Shown: positions 1-8,860, counted from the stretch's first letter. The stretch: DNA of 64,000 bases from Pseudochrobactrum saccharolyticum (GCF_008801715.1 NZ_VZPG01000004.1:186001-250000), one strand, 5' to 3'. Notes: generated by a model not told the origin, from the sequence alone. Made by a program: numbers and translations.

Positions 1-199
1 CGGATACTGCGAAGTTGTCGTAACCGTTGAACTTGTTCTTGCCGCCTGCATAACCGGCGTTAAGACCGATATAGCCGCCTGTCCAGGAGAAAGTGTCAGC
101 TACAACAGCAGGAGCTGGTTCGTTGTAAACGATAGCATCAGCTGCGAAAGCGCTTGTGGAGGAGAGAAGCAGAGCAGCTGCCAGAGTTGTATATTTCAT
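1..199 (-). CDS. Omp25/Omp31-family outer-membrane beta-barrel protein, N-terminal part
   Basis: The reverse strand reads a protein starting MKYTTLAAALLLSSTSAFA, a clear signal peptide with an AFA-AD cleavage site. It is followed by the short acidic/proline segment and the FSWTGGYIGLNAGYAGG motif typical of the Omp25/Omp31 porin family of Brucellaceae and Rhizobiaceae (surface beta-barrel linked to envelope integrity). An AAGGAG ribosome site lies about eight bases before the ATG. Only about 66 residues are present because the gene runs off the left edge. Family assignment rests on the N-terminal motif; the exact paralogue cannot be told. Confidence 0.85.
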   Translation of the reverse strand, partial: MKYTTLAAALLLSSTSAFAADAIVYNEPAPAVVADTFSWTGGYIGLNAGYAGGKNKFNGYDNFAVS

Positions 200-378
200 G
201 TGATGAACTCCTTTTAGATTTCGTTAGAAACATAAAATATAGCCTCGGAAATGTCTGTCACAAATATGCAACAGCAAGTTCTTATCGACTTGAAGTAAAT
301 GTGATCGCATTGACACTTTTCCGCCATAATGTAAGTGTGCGCGCCGCTCACGAAAACGTATGATTTGTCACGTGAATA

Positions 379-1560
379 TTATGCGGCCTGACCTGCGCTG
401 TGGCCCGATGCCCATGCCCATTGGAAGTTAAATCCGCCAAGCCAGCCGGTTACATCCACACATTCTCCAATGAAATAAAGACCTTGTACCTTTTTGGATT
501 CCATCGTCTTTGAGTCGAGCTCATCGGTGCTGATACCGCCGAGTGTAACTTCTGCCGTGCGATATCCTTCGGAACCTGCCGGTTTGATATGCCAATCCTG
601 AATTGCGGTAACGAGATTTGTTAAGATCTTGTCGGACAAATCAGCCAGAGGCTTGTTCAATTGTGTCTTTTCCGTGAAAAACTGGGCTAAACGGCGGGGT
701 AGCTTTTCTGCAAGGACCGTCTGGACAGATTGTTTGCCATTCGTTTTTCGTGCATTTTTTAACAATGCGAGGAAGTCAAAGTCCGGTTCAATGGTCAAAA
801 CGACCTCATCGCCCTCGCGCCAATAGGATGAAATCTGCAGAATCGCAGGGCCGCTCATACCCCGATGGGTGAAAAGCAGTGCTTCGCGGAATCGGGTTTT
901 GCCATGTTTAAGTTCGGCATCGACGGCTATCCCTGAAAGCGGGCTGAGCTGTTCCAGCAGATTGGGTTCCAGCGTCAAAGGTACAAGACCGGGGCGGGGT
1001 TCAATCAGGCTGTGCCCAAACTGACCGGCAATCGTGTAAGCAAAACCCGTGGCGCCCATTTTCGGGATGGATTTGCCGCCGGTGGCAATGATCAGCGATT
1101 GCGCTTCGATTTTGCCATAGCTCGTCGTAACTATAAAACCGTCTGTGGTTTTGCTGATGTCCGAAACTGTGGTGTTGAGGTCAAGCCGCACATTGGCCTG
1201 TTGCATTTCCGTGCGCAGCATATTGATGATGTCTTTGGCGCTATGGTCACAGAACAGCTGCCCCAATGTTTTTTCATGCCAGCTGATGTCGTAACTATCG
1301 ACCATGGCGATGAAATCCTGCGGCGTGAAGCGTGCCAGTGCGGATTTGCAAAAATGCGGATTGGCGGACAGATAGTTTTTTGCCGTTGCATGAATATTGG
1401 TGAAGTTGCAGCGGCCGCCGCCGGAAATGCGGATTTTGTCACCAGGGGATTTCGCATGGTCAATCAGTACGACGGAGCGACCCCGCTGGCCGGCACGGAT
1501 TGCACACATCATTCCGGCTGCGCCTGCACCGATAATTACAACGTCTTTTTTCTCAATCAC
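379..1560 (-). CDS. HI0933/YhiN-family flavoprotein (NAD(P)/FAD-dependent oxidoreductase)
   Basis: A 393-residue protein beginning with a dinucleotide-binding Rossmann motif (VVIIGAGAAGMM, residues 8-18), then the family hallmark GGGRCNFTN near residue 48 and a C-terminal GGFNFQWAWASG segment. These define the HI0933/YhiN (BaiN-like) flavoproteins, whose physiological substrate is mostly unknown. The start is a GTG at 1560 with only a weak purine-rich stretch (CAGAAAG) upstream. Length agrees with the family (about 390-410). The pncA terminator lies just upstream, so this gene probably has its own promoter. Family confidence is high; substrate is unknown. Confidence 0.9.
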   Translation of the reverse strand: MIEKKDVVIIGAGAAGMMCAIRAGQRGRSVVLIDHAKSPGDKIRISGGGRCNFTNIHATAKNYLSANPHFCKSALARFTPQDFIAMVDSYDISWHEKTLGQLFCDHSAKDIINMLRTEMQQANVRLDLNTTVSDISKTTDGFIVTTSYGKIEAQSLIIATGGKSIPKMGATGFAYTIAGQFGHSLIEPRPGLVPLTLEPNLLEQLSPLSGIAVDAELKHGKTRFREALLFTHRGMSGPAILQISSYWREGDEVVLTIEPDFDFLALLKNARKTNGKQSVQTVLAEKLPRRLAQFFTEKTQLNKPLADLSDKILTNLVTAIQDWHIKPAGSEGYRTAEVTLGGISTDELDSKTMESKKVQGLYFIGECVDVTGWLGGFNFQWAWASGHSAGQAA

Positions 1561-1614
1561 GGTGAGGCTTTCTGTTCCGGAAAACGGGTAGGAGGATAAA
1601 GGCGTCTATATAAA

Positions 1615-1644
1615 GCAAAAAAGGCAGCCGTCGAGCGCTGCCTT
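1615..1644 (-). terminator. Rho-independent terminator of pncA
   Basis: On the reverse strand AAGGCAGC pairs perfectly with GCTGCCTT across an 8-base loop and is followed directly by a T run (1616-1620 are A on the + strand). It sits 25 bases after the pncA stop. Confidence 0.85.
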
Positions 1645-1668
1645 GTTGATTGCGGGGAGAATGCAGTT

Positions 1669-2283
1669 TTAACGGAACGCTACGCCCGCATTGCGCATCT
1701 GGCTCATCATGGTTTGCAGCGAGCCGCCAATATCAATCGCGCGGCTTAAATCCGGTAATACGGTGACTTTGAAACCTTGTGCTGCCGCATCCAGTGCTGA
1801 ATAGGCCACACAGAAATCGGTAGCGAGACCTGCGAGTGTTACATGTTTAATGCCGCGTTCGCGCAAATAGCCGCCAAGACCGGTCGGGGTCATGTGGTCA
1901 TTTTCGAAGAAAGCGGAATAGCTGTCGATAGCTTTACGATAGCCTTTGCGGATCACCAGCTCGGCTTTTGTCCATTGCAGGTCTTTATGAAACTCCGCGC
2001 CATGGGTTCCCTGTACGCAATGATCCGGCCACAAAGTCTGTTTGCCATAGGACATTGTTACCATTTCATAAGGCTCGCGGCCTTCATGGGTCGAAGCGAA
2101 GCTGGAATGACCTGCGGGATGCCAGTCCTGTGTCAGGATGACATGGTCAAAGTGCTCAATCTCCTGATTGATGCCTGCAACGATACTGTCCCCGCCGGCT
2201 ACAGCCAGCGCGCCTCCGGGGCAAAAATCATTCTGAATATCAATCACAATAAAGGCGGAGTTTTTCTGATCGTGTTGTGGCAT
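1669..2283 (-). CDS. pncA: Nicotinamidase/pyrazinamidase
   Basis: Cysteine hydrolase of the isochorismatase fold that converts nicotinamide to nicotinate and ammonia for NAD salvage. From the chosen ATG the protein has 204 residues. Visible active-site elements are Asp15 in VIDIQNDFCPGG, the metal ligands in TQDWHPAGH (Asp53, His55) and WPDHC (His88), Lys113, and the nucleophile Cys158 in GLATDFCVAY. A longer frame opens at GTG 2304, but the ATG at 2283 has a GGGAG site six bases upstream and fits the family length better. It is co-oriented with the gbc genes and followed by its own terminator. Confidence 0.93.
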   Translation of the reverse strand: MPQHDQKNSAFIVIDIQNDFCPGGALAVAGGDSIVAGINQEIEHFDHVILTQDWHPAGHSSFASTHEGREPYEMVTMSYGKQTLWPDHCVQGTHGAEFHKDLQWTKAELVIRKGYRKAIDSYSAFFENDHMTPTGLGGYLRERGIKHVTLAGLATDFCVAYSALDAAAQGFKVTVLPDLSRAIDIGGSLQTMMSQMRNAGVAFR

Positions 2284-2350
2284 CCCATTCTCCCGCTGCG
2301 TCACGTCCGAGAGCGATCAGTGACGAAAGCACGCGGAAAGGTCAAGAGGA

Positions 2351-3433
2351 TCAGGCTTCGATTTCCACCCGACCCAAAGGATGAGAGCAGCAGGCAAGAA
2401 TATAACCTTCTTCAATTTCATCATCACGGATACCACCATTATGGTTCATGACGGTTTCGCCGCTGAGGCATTTGACTTTGCACGTACCACAGACACCAAA
2501 CTCGCAGGCGCTTGGTATTTTCAACCCGCCATTACGCGCTGCCAGCAACACAGTATCGGTCGGGCTGCACTGCACTTCCATACCGGATAATGTGAAAATA
2601 ACGCTCGGCGCTTCGGTCTCCGCATCACCGGCTGCGGCTTCAAGCGCGGCAGGCACCGGTATGGCGGGAGCTTCCGAGGCGGGCTGAAAGCTTTCCTGAT
2701 GATAATTGTCCATGTTGAAGCCATTGGCTTCAAGCATGTCACGTACAGCGCGCATAAACGGCTCTGGGCCGCAGCAGAAAACTGTGCGGTCTTTGAAGTC
2801 CGGCGCGGAAATATCAATAATACTATGGCTGATACGGCCATGAACGCCGCTCCAGACATTGCGGGCGATGGAACGCTCAACAACCAGTTGCAGGCGCAGG
2901 TTATCCATACGGCTGGCAAGCAGTTCCAGCTCTTTGCGGAAAATGATTTCATCCGGTGAGCGGGCACAATTGAGAAAAACCACATCGCTGGCCGGTTGCG
3001 TATCATAAAGAAAACGCGTCATCGACATCATCGGCGTGATGCCGGAACCGGCTGAGATGAACAGGTATTTTTTGCCCGGATGCGAAACGAGTGAGAAGTC
3101 ACCGGCAGGACCAAAAGCTTTCAGCTGCATGCCCGGACGCATATTATCCAGCATCCAGCGGGTACCGATACTGCCTGCCTGTGCCTTAATGGTGATGGAT
3201 ACGGAATAGGGGCGCGACGGCGTGGAAGACAGCGTATAGGTACGCATGACCGGTTCCGGTGCGGCCGGTATCTCAATCGTGATGAACTGACCCGGCATAT
3301 AGCGGAACCAGTTATTATTCTCCGGCGTGCGGAACGAGAAAGTCATCACGTCCGGCGCTTCTTCAATCGCCGCATCACATTCCAGAACCTGAAGCCTGTC
3401 GTTCCACGGCAGCATTTCATCAAGATATTTCAT
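2351..3433 (-). CDS. gbcB: Glycine betaine demethylase, ferredoxin reductase subunit (GbcB)
   Basis: A 360-residue electron-transfer flavoprotein. It has an N-terminal FAD domain with RTYTLSS (residues 64-70), a pyridine-nucleotide domain with SAGSGITPMMSM (127-138), and a C-terminal plant-type 2Fe-2S domain with Cys310, Cys315, Cys318 and Cys348. This architecture, next to a Rieske oxygenase on the same strand, identifies the reductase of the GbcAB system that oxidatively demethylates glycine betaine to dimethylglycine and formaldehyde. GbcB passes electrons from NAD(P)H to the GbcA Rieske centre. The gene lies 108 bp downstream of gbcA, with a perfect hairpin between them. The substrate is inferred from pair identity; a carnitine-type oxygenase reductase is the main alternative. 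Confidence 0.85.
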   Translation of the reverse strand: MKYLDEMLPWNDRLQVLECDAAIEEAPDVMTFSFRTPENNNWFRYMPGQFITIEIPAAPEPVMRTYTLSSTPSRPYSVSITIKAQAGSIGTRWMLDNMRPGMQLKAFGPAGDFSLVSHPGKKYLFISAGSGITPMMSMTRFLYDTQPASDVVFLNCARSPDEIIFRKELELLASRMDNLRLQLVVERSIARNVWSGVHGRISHSIIDISAPDFKDRTVFCCGPEPFMRAVRDMLEANGFNMDNYHQESFQPASEAPAIPVPAALEAAAGDAETEAPSVIFTLSGMEVQCSPTDTVLLAARNGGLKIPSACEFGVCGTCKVKCLSGETVMNHNGGIRDDEIEEGYILACCSHPLGRVEIEA

Positions 3434-3501
3434 TCGTGCTGCTCTTCACCTGAAGGGGGCTTGAGGTGGGTTCATAGTGAACCTGCCTGTCATGATATTG
3501 T

Positions 3502-3525
3502 CCGGAGCGCTGTGCTGCGCTCCGG
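3502..3525 (-). terminator. Intercistronic hairpin between gbcA and gbcB
   Basis: CCGGAGCGC and GCGCTCCGG form a perfect 9-bp stem with a 6-base loop, 17 bp after the gbcA stop. There is no T tract, so it is more likely a processing or stability hairpin that sets the gbcA:gbcB ratio than a full terminator. Confidence 0.5.
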
Positions 3526-3541
3526 GATATTGCGTTGAGCA

Positions 3542-4786
3542 TCAGGCCACGCGGCTGAGTTTTGCAACTTCACCTTGCAGACGCGGGGTGATGAAATTGG
3601 CGTACCATTCAATAAATTGCATGACGCCGCCTTCATGCTCCACGGAATAAGGCCCCGGCTGATAGGCCGGTGAGCGGATGCCGCGGGCGTTTTCTTCCAC
3701 AATCCGGCGATCCTGATCATTGGTCTCGATCCAGACATGGGTCAGCTCATCAAGATTGTAATCAACGCCTTCAACTGCATCTTTATTGACCATCCATTTG
3801 GTGGTGACCATGGTTTCCTCGGCGCTGATCGGCAGCACGCGGAAAGAAATTGCATGGTCAATCATCACATGGTTCCATGTGGACGGATAGTTGAACAGCA
3901 GCATCGCGCCGATTTTGGACGCTCTGACTTCAGTGCTCAGGCTTTTAGCCACAGCGGGCTTGCCGGACATTGTATAGCTGTCGGCATCGCGCAGCAGCGG
4001 AATGCGGGCAATACGATACTGGCCGTTCTCAGACATATTAAATTTAGCAGGCAGGCCGGTATCTTCACAGCGCTTCCAGAGCTGGTTGGTCTCCTCATCC
4101 TCCATCATGCCCTGTACGCCGGTGGCGCTTGGTGCTTCAGGATAGGTACGACACAGTTCCGGATGGTTGGCAGCGCAATGGTAGCATTCGCGGTTGTTTT
4201 CCCAGACCAGCTTCCAGTTGCCTTTTTCAATGATCGTGCTTTCAAAGGCGATTTTGGCATCTTTAATCTGGTGAGGCGCCAGATAAGGCTCAACTGTTGC
4301 GCGGAAAGCGTTGAAATCCGGTGCTTCATCCGCGACACATATATAAATGTAACCGGCGACGGTTTCGCAATGCACGGTTTTCAGGCCGAAATCTGCCGGT
4401 TTGAAATCCGGCCCGACCTGACGGGCAAACAATAACTTACCATCCAGATCATAAGTCCACTGATGATAAGGGCAGACGAGGCGGGCAGCGGTGCCTTTTT
4501 CCGCTGTGCAGATACGTGAACCGCGATGGCGGCAGGTATTGTGAAAAGCGCGGATGCCGCCCTGACTGTCGCGCACGACAATCACCGGATAATCACCGAT
4601 CTGCACAGTGATATAGCTGCCTGCTTTCGGCAGTTCACAATCATGGCCGACAAAAACCCATTCACGGTACCAGATATGTTCAAGATCCAGCTTGTAAAAG
4701 TCGGGATCTGTGTAGAATTTCTGTCCGAGACTGAAATTCGGGTCGCGCCCCAACAAGTCACTCAGCATCTGATTGCGGACGTCCAT
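3542..4786 (-). CDS. gbcA: Glycine betaine demethylase, Rieske oxygenase subunit (GbcA)
   Basis: A 414-residue aromatic-ring-hydroxylase-type alpha subunit. The N-terminal Rieske 2Fe-2S domain has ligands Cys85-His87 (TCRHRG) and Cys105-His108 (VCPYHQW). The catalytic domain carries the mononuclear iron site NNRECYHCAANH with His203 and His208. It is the oxygenase component of GbcAB, which begins aerobic glycine betaine degradation in the cytosol. The ATG at 4786 has GAGG eight bases upstream. A long inverted repeat about 50-80 bp upstream is a candidate activator site. The reductase gbcB follows on the same strand. Confidence 0.88.
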   Translation of the reverse strand: MDVRNQMLSDLLGRDPNFSLGQKFYTDPDFYKLDLEHIWYREWVFVGHDCELPKAGSYITVQIGDYPVIVVRDSQGGIRAFHNTCRHRGSRICTAEKGTAARLVCPYHQWTYDLDGKLLFARQVGPDFKPADFGLKTVHCETVAGYIYICVADEAPDFNAFRATVEPYLAPHQIKDAKIAFESTIIEKGNWKLVWENNRECYHCAANHPELCRTYPEAPSATGVQGMMEDEETNQLWKRCEDTGLPAKFNMSENGQYRIARIPLLRDADSYTMSGKPAVAKSLSTEVRASKIGAMLLFNYPSTWNHVMIDHAISFRVLPISAEETMVTTKWMVNKDAVEGVDYNLDELTHVWIETNDQDRRIVEENARGIRSPAYQPGPYSVEHEGGVMQFIEWYANFITPRLQGEVAKLSRVA

Positions 4787-5159
4787 AATATGCCTCGCAT
4801 AGCGTTGTTCATCGGGGGTGCCGGACTTTAAAACATGTCGCAGCCGGAGTGGCTTATGTGCGACATGAAAAAGCCTGATCCCGTATGGGTATTAAGATTG
4901 ACGACAAGAGTTAAGTCTCAGAATATTTCTCAAAAAATCTGCTCTGATTATCCGTATTCAACCATTGAAATATGGCGGACGCGCATACGAAAACGACATG
5001 GGCTTCGCGTAAAGACGACACGCCAAACCGCCGCATCCGGAAATTTATCGGCGGCAATATTTTGTAACCGAAAAGGGACTGGTCAGACGGGGCAGGCCGT
5101 GCTTTTCTGTTGCGCAGACAAGACCTGTATCAAACGGATGACCGCTGGAGGAAACATTT
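4787..5159. other. Intergenic region between divergent gbcA and D-lyxose isomerase gene
   Basis: A 373-bp gap with no credible gene. It must hold the divergent promoters. The only clear structure is the ATGTCGCA/TGCGACAT inverted repeat on the gbcA side; the half nearest the isomerase gene shows nothing distinctive except an AGGA-type ribosome site before 5160. Confidence 0.6.
4835..4866. promoter_or_regulatory. Inverted repeat upstream of gbcA, candidate operator
   Basis: Perfect 8-bp arms ATGTCGCA (4835-4842) and TGCGACAT (4859-4866) are separated by 16 bp, so arm centres are 24 bp apart. They lie 49-80 bp upstream of the gbcA start. In pseudomonads gbcAB is activated by the AraC-family regulator GbdR; whether this repeat is the equivalent site here is inference. 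Confidence 0.5.
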
Positions 5160-5849
5160 ATGAAACGCTCGGAAATTAATGAAATTATCCGTGAAAGTGA
5201 CCGCTTTATCCGGTCTTTCGGTTTTGTCATGCCGCCTTTTGCCTATTGGTCGCCGGAGGAAATGCGCACCCGTGTGAGCGATGACAGTGCAGCAATCCGC
5301 AATGCGCGTCTCGGCTGGGATATTACTGATTACGGGCAGGGGCGTTTCGATGAAATGGGGCTGTTCCTGTTTACCGTGCGCAACGGACAGGCCGAAGATC
5401 TGCAAAAAGGCACTGGTATGCTCTATGCAGAAAAGATCATGATCTCGCGCGAGAACCAGCTGTCGCCCATGCATCGCCATGTGGTGAAAGCTGAGGACAT
5501 TATCAATCGCGGCGGTGCCAAACTGGTACTGGAAATGTTCAATTCCAATCCGGATGGCTCGATTGACGATAAAAGCGACGTGGTTGTTGCCTGTGACGGG
5601 CGTATCAAGCGACTGTCTGCCGGAGGTTTGCTGAAGCTTGATCCGGGTGAGAGCGTTACCCTGATGCCCGGTAACTGGCATGCTTTCTGGGGCGAGGGCG
5701 GAGATGTGCTAATCGGCGAGGTTTCAACCGTCAATGATGATCTCACGGATAACATCTTCCGTGAACCGATCGGCCGGTTCTCCGATGTGGAAGATGATGT
5801 CCGGCCATTACACCTGCTCGTGTCTGATTATGACAAGTGGCTGGCTTAA
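5160..5849 (+). CDS. D-lyxose/D-mannose isomerase family cupin
   Basis: A 229-residue single-domain cupin. The metal-binding motif MHRHVVKAED supplies His105, His107 and Glu112, and NWHAFWGE supplies His174. This is the four-ligand set of D-lyxose ketol-isomerases (D-lyxose to D-xylulose; many also convert D-mannose to D-fructose). The ATG is preceded by TGGAGGAAAC, a strong ribosome site. The gene stands alone, back to back with gbcA and converging on the hydrolase at 5857. No sugar transporter or kinase is adjacent, so the natural substrate is not indicated by context. Confidence 0.82.
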   Translation: MKRSEINEIIRESDRFIRSFGFVMPPFAYWSPEEMRTRVSDDSAAIRNARLGWDITDYGQGRFDEMGLFLFTVRNGQAEDLQKGTGMLYAEKIMISRENQLSPMHRHVVKAEDIINRGGAKLVLEMFNSNPDGSIDDKSDVVVACDGRIKRLSAGGLLKLDPGESVTLMPGNWHAFWGEGGDVLIGEVSTVNDDLTDNIFREPIGRFSDVEDDVRPLHLLVSDYDKWLA

Positions 5850-5856
5850 AGTTTTG

Positions 5857-6786
5857 TCAGGCGATTGCCTTTAATGCCCATGACGTAAAGTCCTGCATGA
5901 AACGCGCGCGATCTGTTTCATGCAGGCTTTCATGACGCATATCCGGATAAATCTGTGTGGTGATATTGCTGAAACCGGAAGCTTTCAGTCTTTTCTCCAG
6001 TGCAAGCAGGGATTTGCCACCTTCAGTCGAAGGATCCTGTCCGCCACCCTGTAAATAAAGCGGCATATGCAACGGTATCGCTTGTTGCGGTGCAGGATTG
6101 TTGCAGCGACGCATAAAGCGGAAAACATCGATCCACATACTGACCGACGGATCATAGCCGCAGAGCGGGTCATTATTATAAAGCGCAACCTCCGCTGTAT
6201 CATGGGACAGCCAGTCAAATTGCGTCTGGTAATTTTTCACCTGCTTTGCCCATGTGCGGAAAGTCATGGCTGGCAGGAAATGGCTCGGTACATCGGAGCC
6301 GAGAAACATGCGCTCGGCTTTGAGTAAAGTGAAAGCCAGTGTTTGATTCAGCACATTGGCAAAATTGGAATTGCATATGGCTGCTGCATCGGGCGTGCAG
6401 AATTTTCCGCATAAAGCAGCGAGTGTTACCAATCCCCCCATGGAATGGCCGAAGAGAATGAGTGGCAGTTGCTCATGTCTTTCGCGGATTGTTTTTTCAA
6501 CAAAGCCGATATCCTGCAGCACTTTTTCATCGCCATCTTTGGCTGCGAACTGGCCGAGCGGTGCATCCGGTGCGCTGGTCAATCCGTGTCCGCGATGGTC
6601 ATGGGCATAGACGTTAAAGCCGTGCTCCGCGAGATGCTCCGCAAATTCCTGATAGCGGGCAGCGTGTTCAGCAAGGCCGTGGCTGATCTGTATATTGCCG
6701 ATTGCCGTTTTCTTCGCCGGTTGAAAACGCAATGCCAGTTTTGCACCGCTCGGACTTAACAGGATTTCAGGATTGTTAAACGGCAT
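5857..6786 (-). CDS. Alpha/beta hydrolase, monoacylglycerol lipase/lysophospholipase-like
   Basis: A 309-residue serine hydrolase of the hydrolase_4 (PldB/MGLL-like) group. It has the oxyanion segment SHGLAEHAARY near residue 35, the HDHRGHG motif at 62-68, and the nucleophile elbow GHSMGG with Ser115. The late aspartate and the histidine in MRHESLHE complete the expected triad. There is no signal peptide, so it is cytosolic; it probably hydrolyses monoacylglycerols or lysophospholipids. It converges with the isomerase gene, only seven bases separating the two stops. The exact substrate is not visible. Confidence 0.82.
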   Translation of the reverse strand: MPFNNPEILLSPSGAKLALRFQPAKKTAIGNIQISHGLAEHAARYQEFAEHLAEHGFNVYAHDHRGHGLTSAPDAPLGQFAAKDGDEKVLQDIGFVEKTIRERHEQLPLILFGHSMGGLVTLAALCGKFCTPDAAAICNSNFANVLNQTLAFTLLKAERMFLGSDVPSHFLPAMTFRTWAKQVKNYQTQFDWLSHDTAEVALYNNDPLCGYDPSVSMWIDVFRFMRRCNNPAPQQAIPLHMPLYLQGGGQDPSTEGGKSLLALEKRLKASGFSNITTQIYPDMRHESLHETDRARFMQDFTSWALKAIA

Positions 6787-6844
6787 TGTGAAACCTTGTT
6801 TCGGGAGTGCGGAGACTATACTTGTAATAATAATCAGCTATTCA

Positions 6845-6904
6845 GAGTCTGATCCAAAAGTCGCCCACTTGGCTGCAAATGGTGATTTTTTATTCAGACC
6901 CTCA
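6845..6904. repeat. Internally deleted copy of a dispersed palindromic repeat
   Basis: The left part, including GTCTGATCCAAAAGTCGCCC, matches the start of the repeat at 33801 almost base for base. The sequence then jumps to the right-end motif TTTTTATTCAGAC, leaving out the central 70-80 bp of the full element. The outer ends still pair. It lies in the 259-bp gap before ettA. Confidence 0.7.
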
Positions 6905-7045
6905 GAGGTTAAACAGGGGAAGATGCTTATCGCGTCTTCTTCGCCTCTGTTCTGGCATTGCCCCTGCGCAATATTTAGCCTAAATAGCGCATCAAAGCGA
7001 ATTCCCACACATTACGGGCTCAAATTCTCGGAGAACAGCCACCCA

Positions 7046-8695
7046 ATGGCACGTCAATTTATTTATCATATGTCGGGTTTGAATAAAAACTACGGCACAA
7101 AGAAGATTCTCGAAAATCTGCACCTGTCATTTTATCCTGATGCGAAAATCGGTATTCTCGGCCCGAACGGCGCCGGTAAATCGACAATCCTCAAGATTAT
7201 GGCTGGTCTCGATAAAGAGTTTACCGGTGAAGCATGGCTCGCCGATGGTGCGACCTGTGGTTATCTGGCTCAGGAACCGCATCTCGATCCTGAAAAAACT
7301 GTTTTCGGCAATGTGATGGAAGGTGTGGCTGACAAGCAGGCCATTCTTGACCGTTATAATGAGCTGATGATGAATTATTCTGATGAAACCGCTGACGAAG
7401 GTGCGGCACTTCAGGATATTATTGACAGCCAGAATCTCTGGGATCTGGAAAGTCAGGTTGAAATGGCGATGGAAGCTCTGCGCTGCCCGCCTGCCGATGC
7501 TGATGTAACCACTCTGTCCGGTGGTGAGCGCCGCCGCGTTGCACTTTGCAAGCTGTTGCTTTCCAAGCCAGATCTGCTGCTGCTTGACGAACCGACCAAC
7601 CATTTGGACGCTGAAACCACTGCATGGCTTGAAAAGCACCTGCGTGAATATAAGGGCGCTGTGCTGCTCATCACGCATGATCGCTACTTCCTCGACAATG
7701 TGACCGGCTGGATTCTCGAACTCGACCGCGGTCGCGGTATTCCTTATGAAGGCAACTATTCTGCCTATCTGGAAGCCAAGGCTAAGCGCATGATTCAGGA
7801 AGGGCGTGAAGACGATTCCCGCCAAAAAGCGCTTGAGCGTGAACGCCAGTGGATTGCAGCGAGCCCTAAGGCACGTCAGTCCAAGTCGAAAGCCCGTATT
7901 AAGGCCTATGACAAGCTGGTTGAAGCGGCTGAAAATCAGCGTCCGGGCGATGCGCAGATTCTCATTCCTGCGGGTGAGCGTCTTGGTCAGGTGGTTATCG
8001 AAGTTGAAAACCTGTCCAAATCCTTCGGCGATCGTCTGTTGATCGACAATCTGACATTCAAACTGCCTCCGGGCGGTATCGTTGGTGTGATCGGGCCGAA
8101 CGGTGCAGGTAAATCGACCCTGTTCAAAATGATCACCGGTCAGGAACAGCCGGATACCGGTAGTGTGCGTATCGGTGATACTGTTAAGCTCGGTTATGTT
8201 GACCAGAGCCGTGATCACCTTGACCCGAACAAGAATGTCTGGGAAGAAATTTCCGGCGGCAATGACATCATCAAGCTCGGCAAGTTTGAAATGAACTCCC
8301 GCGCTTATTGCGGTGCGTTCAACTTCAAGGGCGGCGATCAGCAGGCTAAAGTCGGCAATCTTTCCGGTGGTCAGCGCAACCGCGTGCATCTTGCCAAGAT
8401 GCTGCAGACGGGCGGCAACGTGTTGCTCCTCGACGAACCGACCAACGATCTGGACACGGAAACACTGGCGGCGCTTGAAGATGCGCTGGAAAAATACGCT
8501 GGTTGCGCTGTTATCATCTCGCACGATCGTATGTTCCTCGACCGTCTGGCCACGCATATTCTGGCTTTTGAAGGCGACAGCCATGTGGAGTGGTTCGAAG
8601 GGAACTTCGAAGATTACGAAGCTGACAAGGTACGTCGTCTCGGACCTGAAAGCGTTAATCCTAAACGGGTGACCTATAAGCCGTTGACACGCTAA
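7046..8695 (+). CDS. ettA: Energy-dependent translational throttle protein EttA (ABC-F)
   Basis: A 549-residue ABC-F protein with two nucleotide-binding domains and no membrane segments. It binds the ribosomal E site and gates entry into elongation according to ADP/ATP ratio. Walker A motifs GPNGAGKST occur at residue 39 and again in the second half; the signatures are LSGGERRRV and LSGGQRNRV, with LLLDEPTNHLD and LLLDEPTNDLD. The frame opens far upstream, but the ATG at 7046 gives the conserved start MARQFIYHMSGLNKNY and the normal family length; the upstream extension is in repeat-containing intergenic DNA. It is followed by a palindromic repeat and a terminator. Confidence 0.95.
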   Translation: MARQFIYHMSGLNKNYGTKKILENLHLSFYPDAKIGILGPNGAGKSTILKIMAGLDKEFTGEAWLADGATCGYLAQEPHLDPEKTVFGNVMEGVADKQAILDRYNELMMNYSDETADEGAALQDIIDSQNLWDLESQVEMAMEALRCPPADADVTTLSGGERRRVALCKLLLSKPDLLLLDEPTNHLDAETTAWLEKHLREYKGAVLLITHDRYFLDNVTGWILELDRGRGIPYEGNYSAYLEAKAKRMIQEGREDDSRQKALERERQWIAASPKARQSKSKARIKAYDKLVEAAENQRPGDAQILIPAGERLGQVVIEVENLSKSFGDRLLIDNLTFKLPPGGIVGVIGPNGAGKSTLFKMITGQEQPDTGSVRIGDTVKLGYVDQSRDHLDPNKNVWEEISGGNDIIKLGKFEMNSRAYCGAFNFKGGDQQAKVGNLSGGQRNRVHLAKMLQTGGNVLLLDEPTNDLDTETLAALEDALEKYAGCAVIISHDRMFLDRLATHILAFEGDSHVEWFEGNFEDYEADKVRRLGPESVNPKRVTYKPLTR

Positions 8696-8704
8696 AATTT
8701 CGGG

Positions 8705-8828
8705 GTCAAAAGCCGCATGCAGGGCTGCAAATGGCGCTTTTCTCGACTTCCGGTGCTCACGTACTATAAGTACGCTCCGCTCCGGTTCTCGAAAATCACC
8801 ATTTTCGCCGCTGCCTGCAACTTTTGAC
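8705..8828. repeat. Dispersed palindromic repeat, full copy B
   Basis: An imperfect palindrome of 124 bp bounded by GTCAAAAG and CTTTTGAC. The core GTACTATAAGTAC is flanked by GCTCAC and GCTCCG. The segments GGCTGCAAATGG and AAAATCACCATTTTCG are shared with the copy at 33801. It sits 9 bp after the ettA stop. Confidence 0.8.
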
Positions 8829-8860
8829 TACAGAAATTGTTGCAGATTTGAAGTTATAGA

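Noticed and set aside
7127-8584. A 485-codon open frame on the minus strand
   Set aside because: It lies wholly antisense to ettA, has no ribosome site or known domain, and its length follows from codon bias of the real gene.
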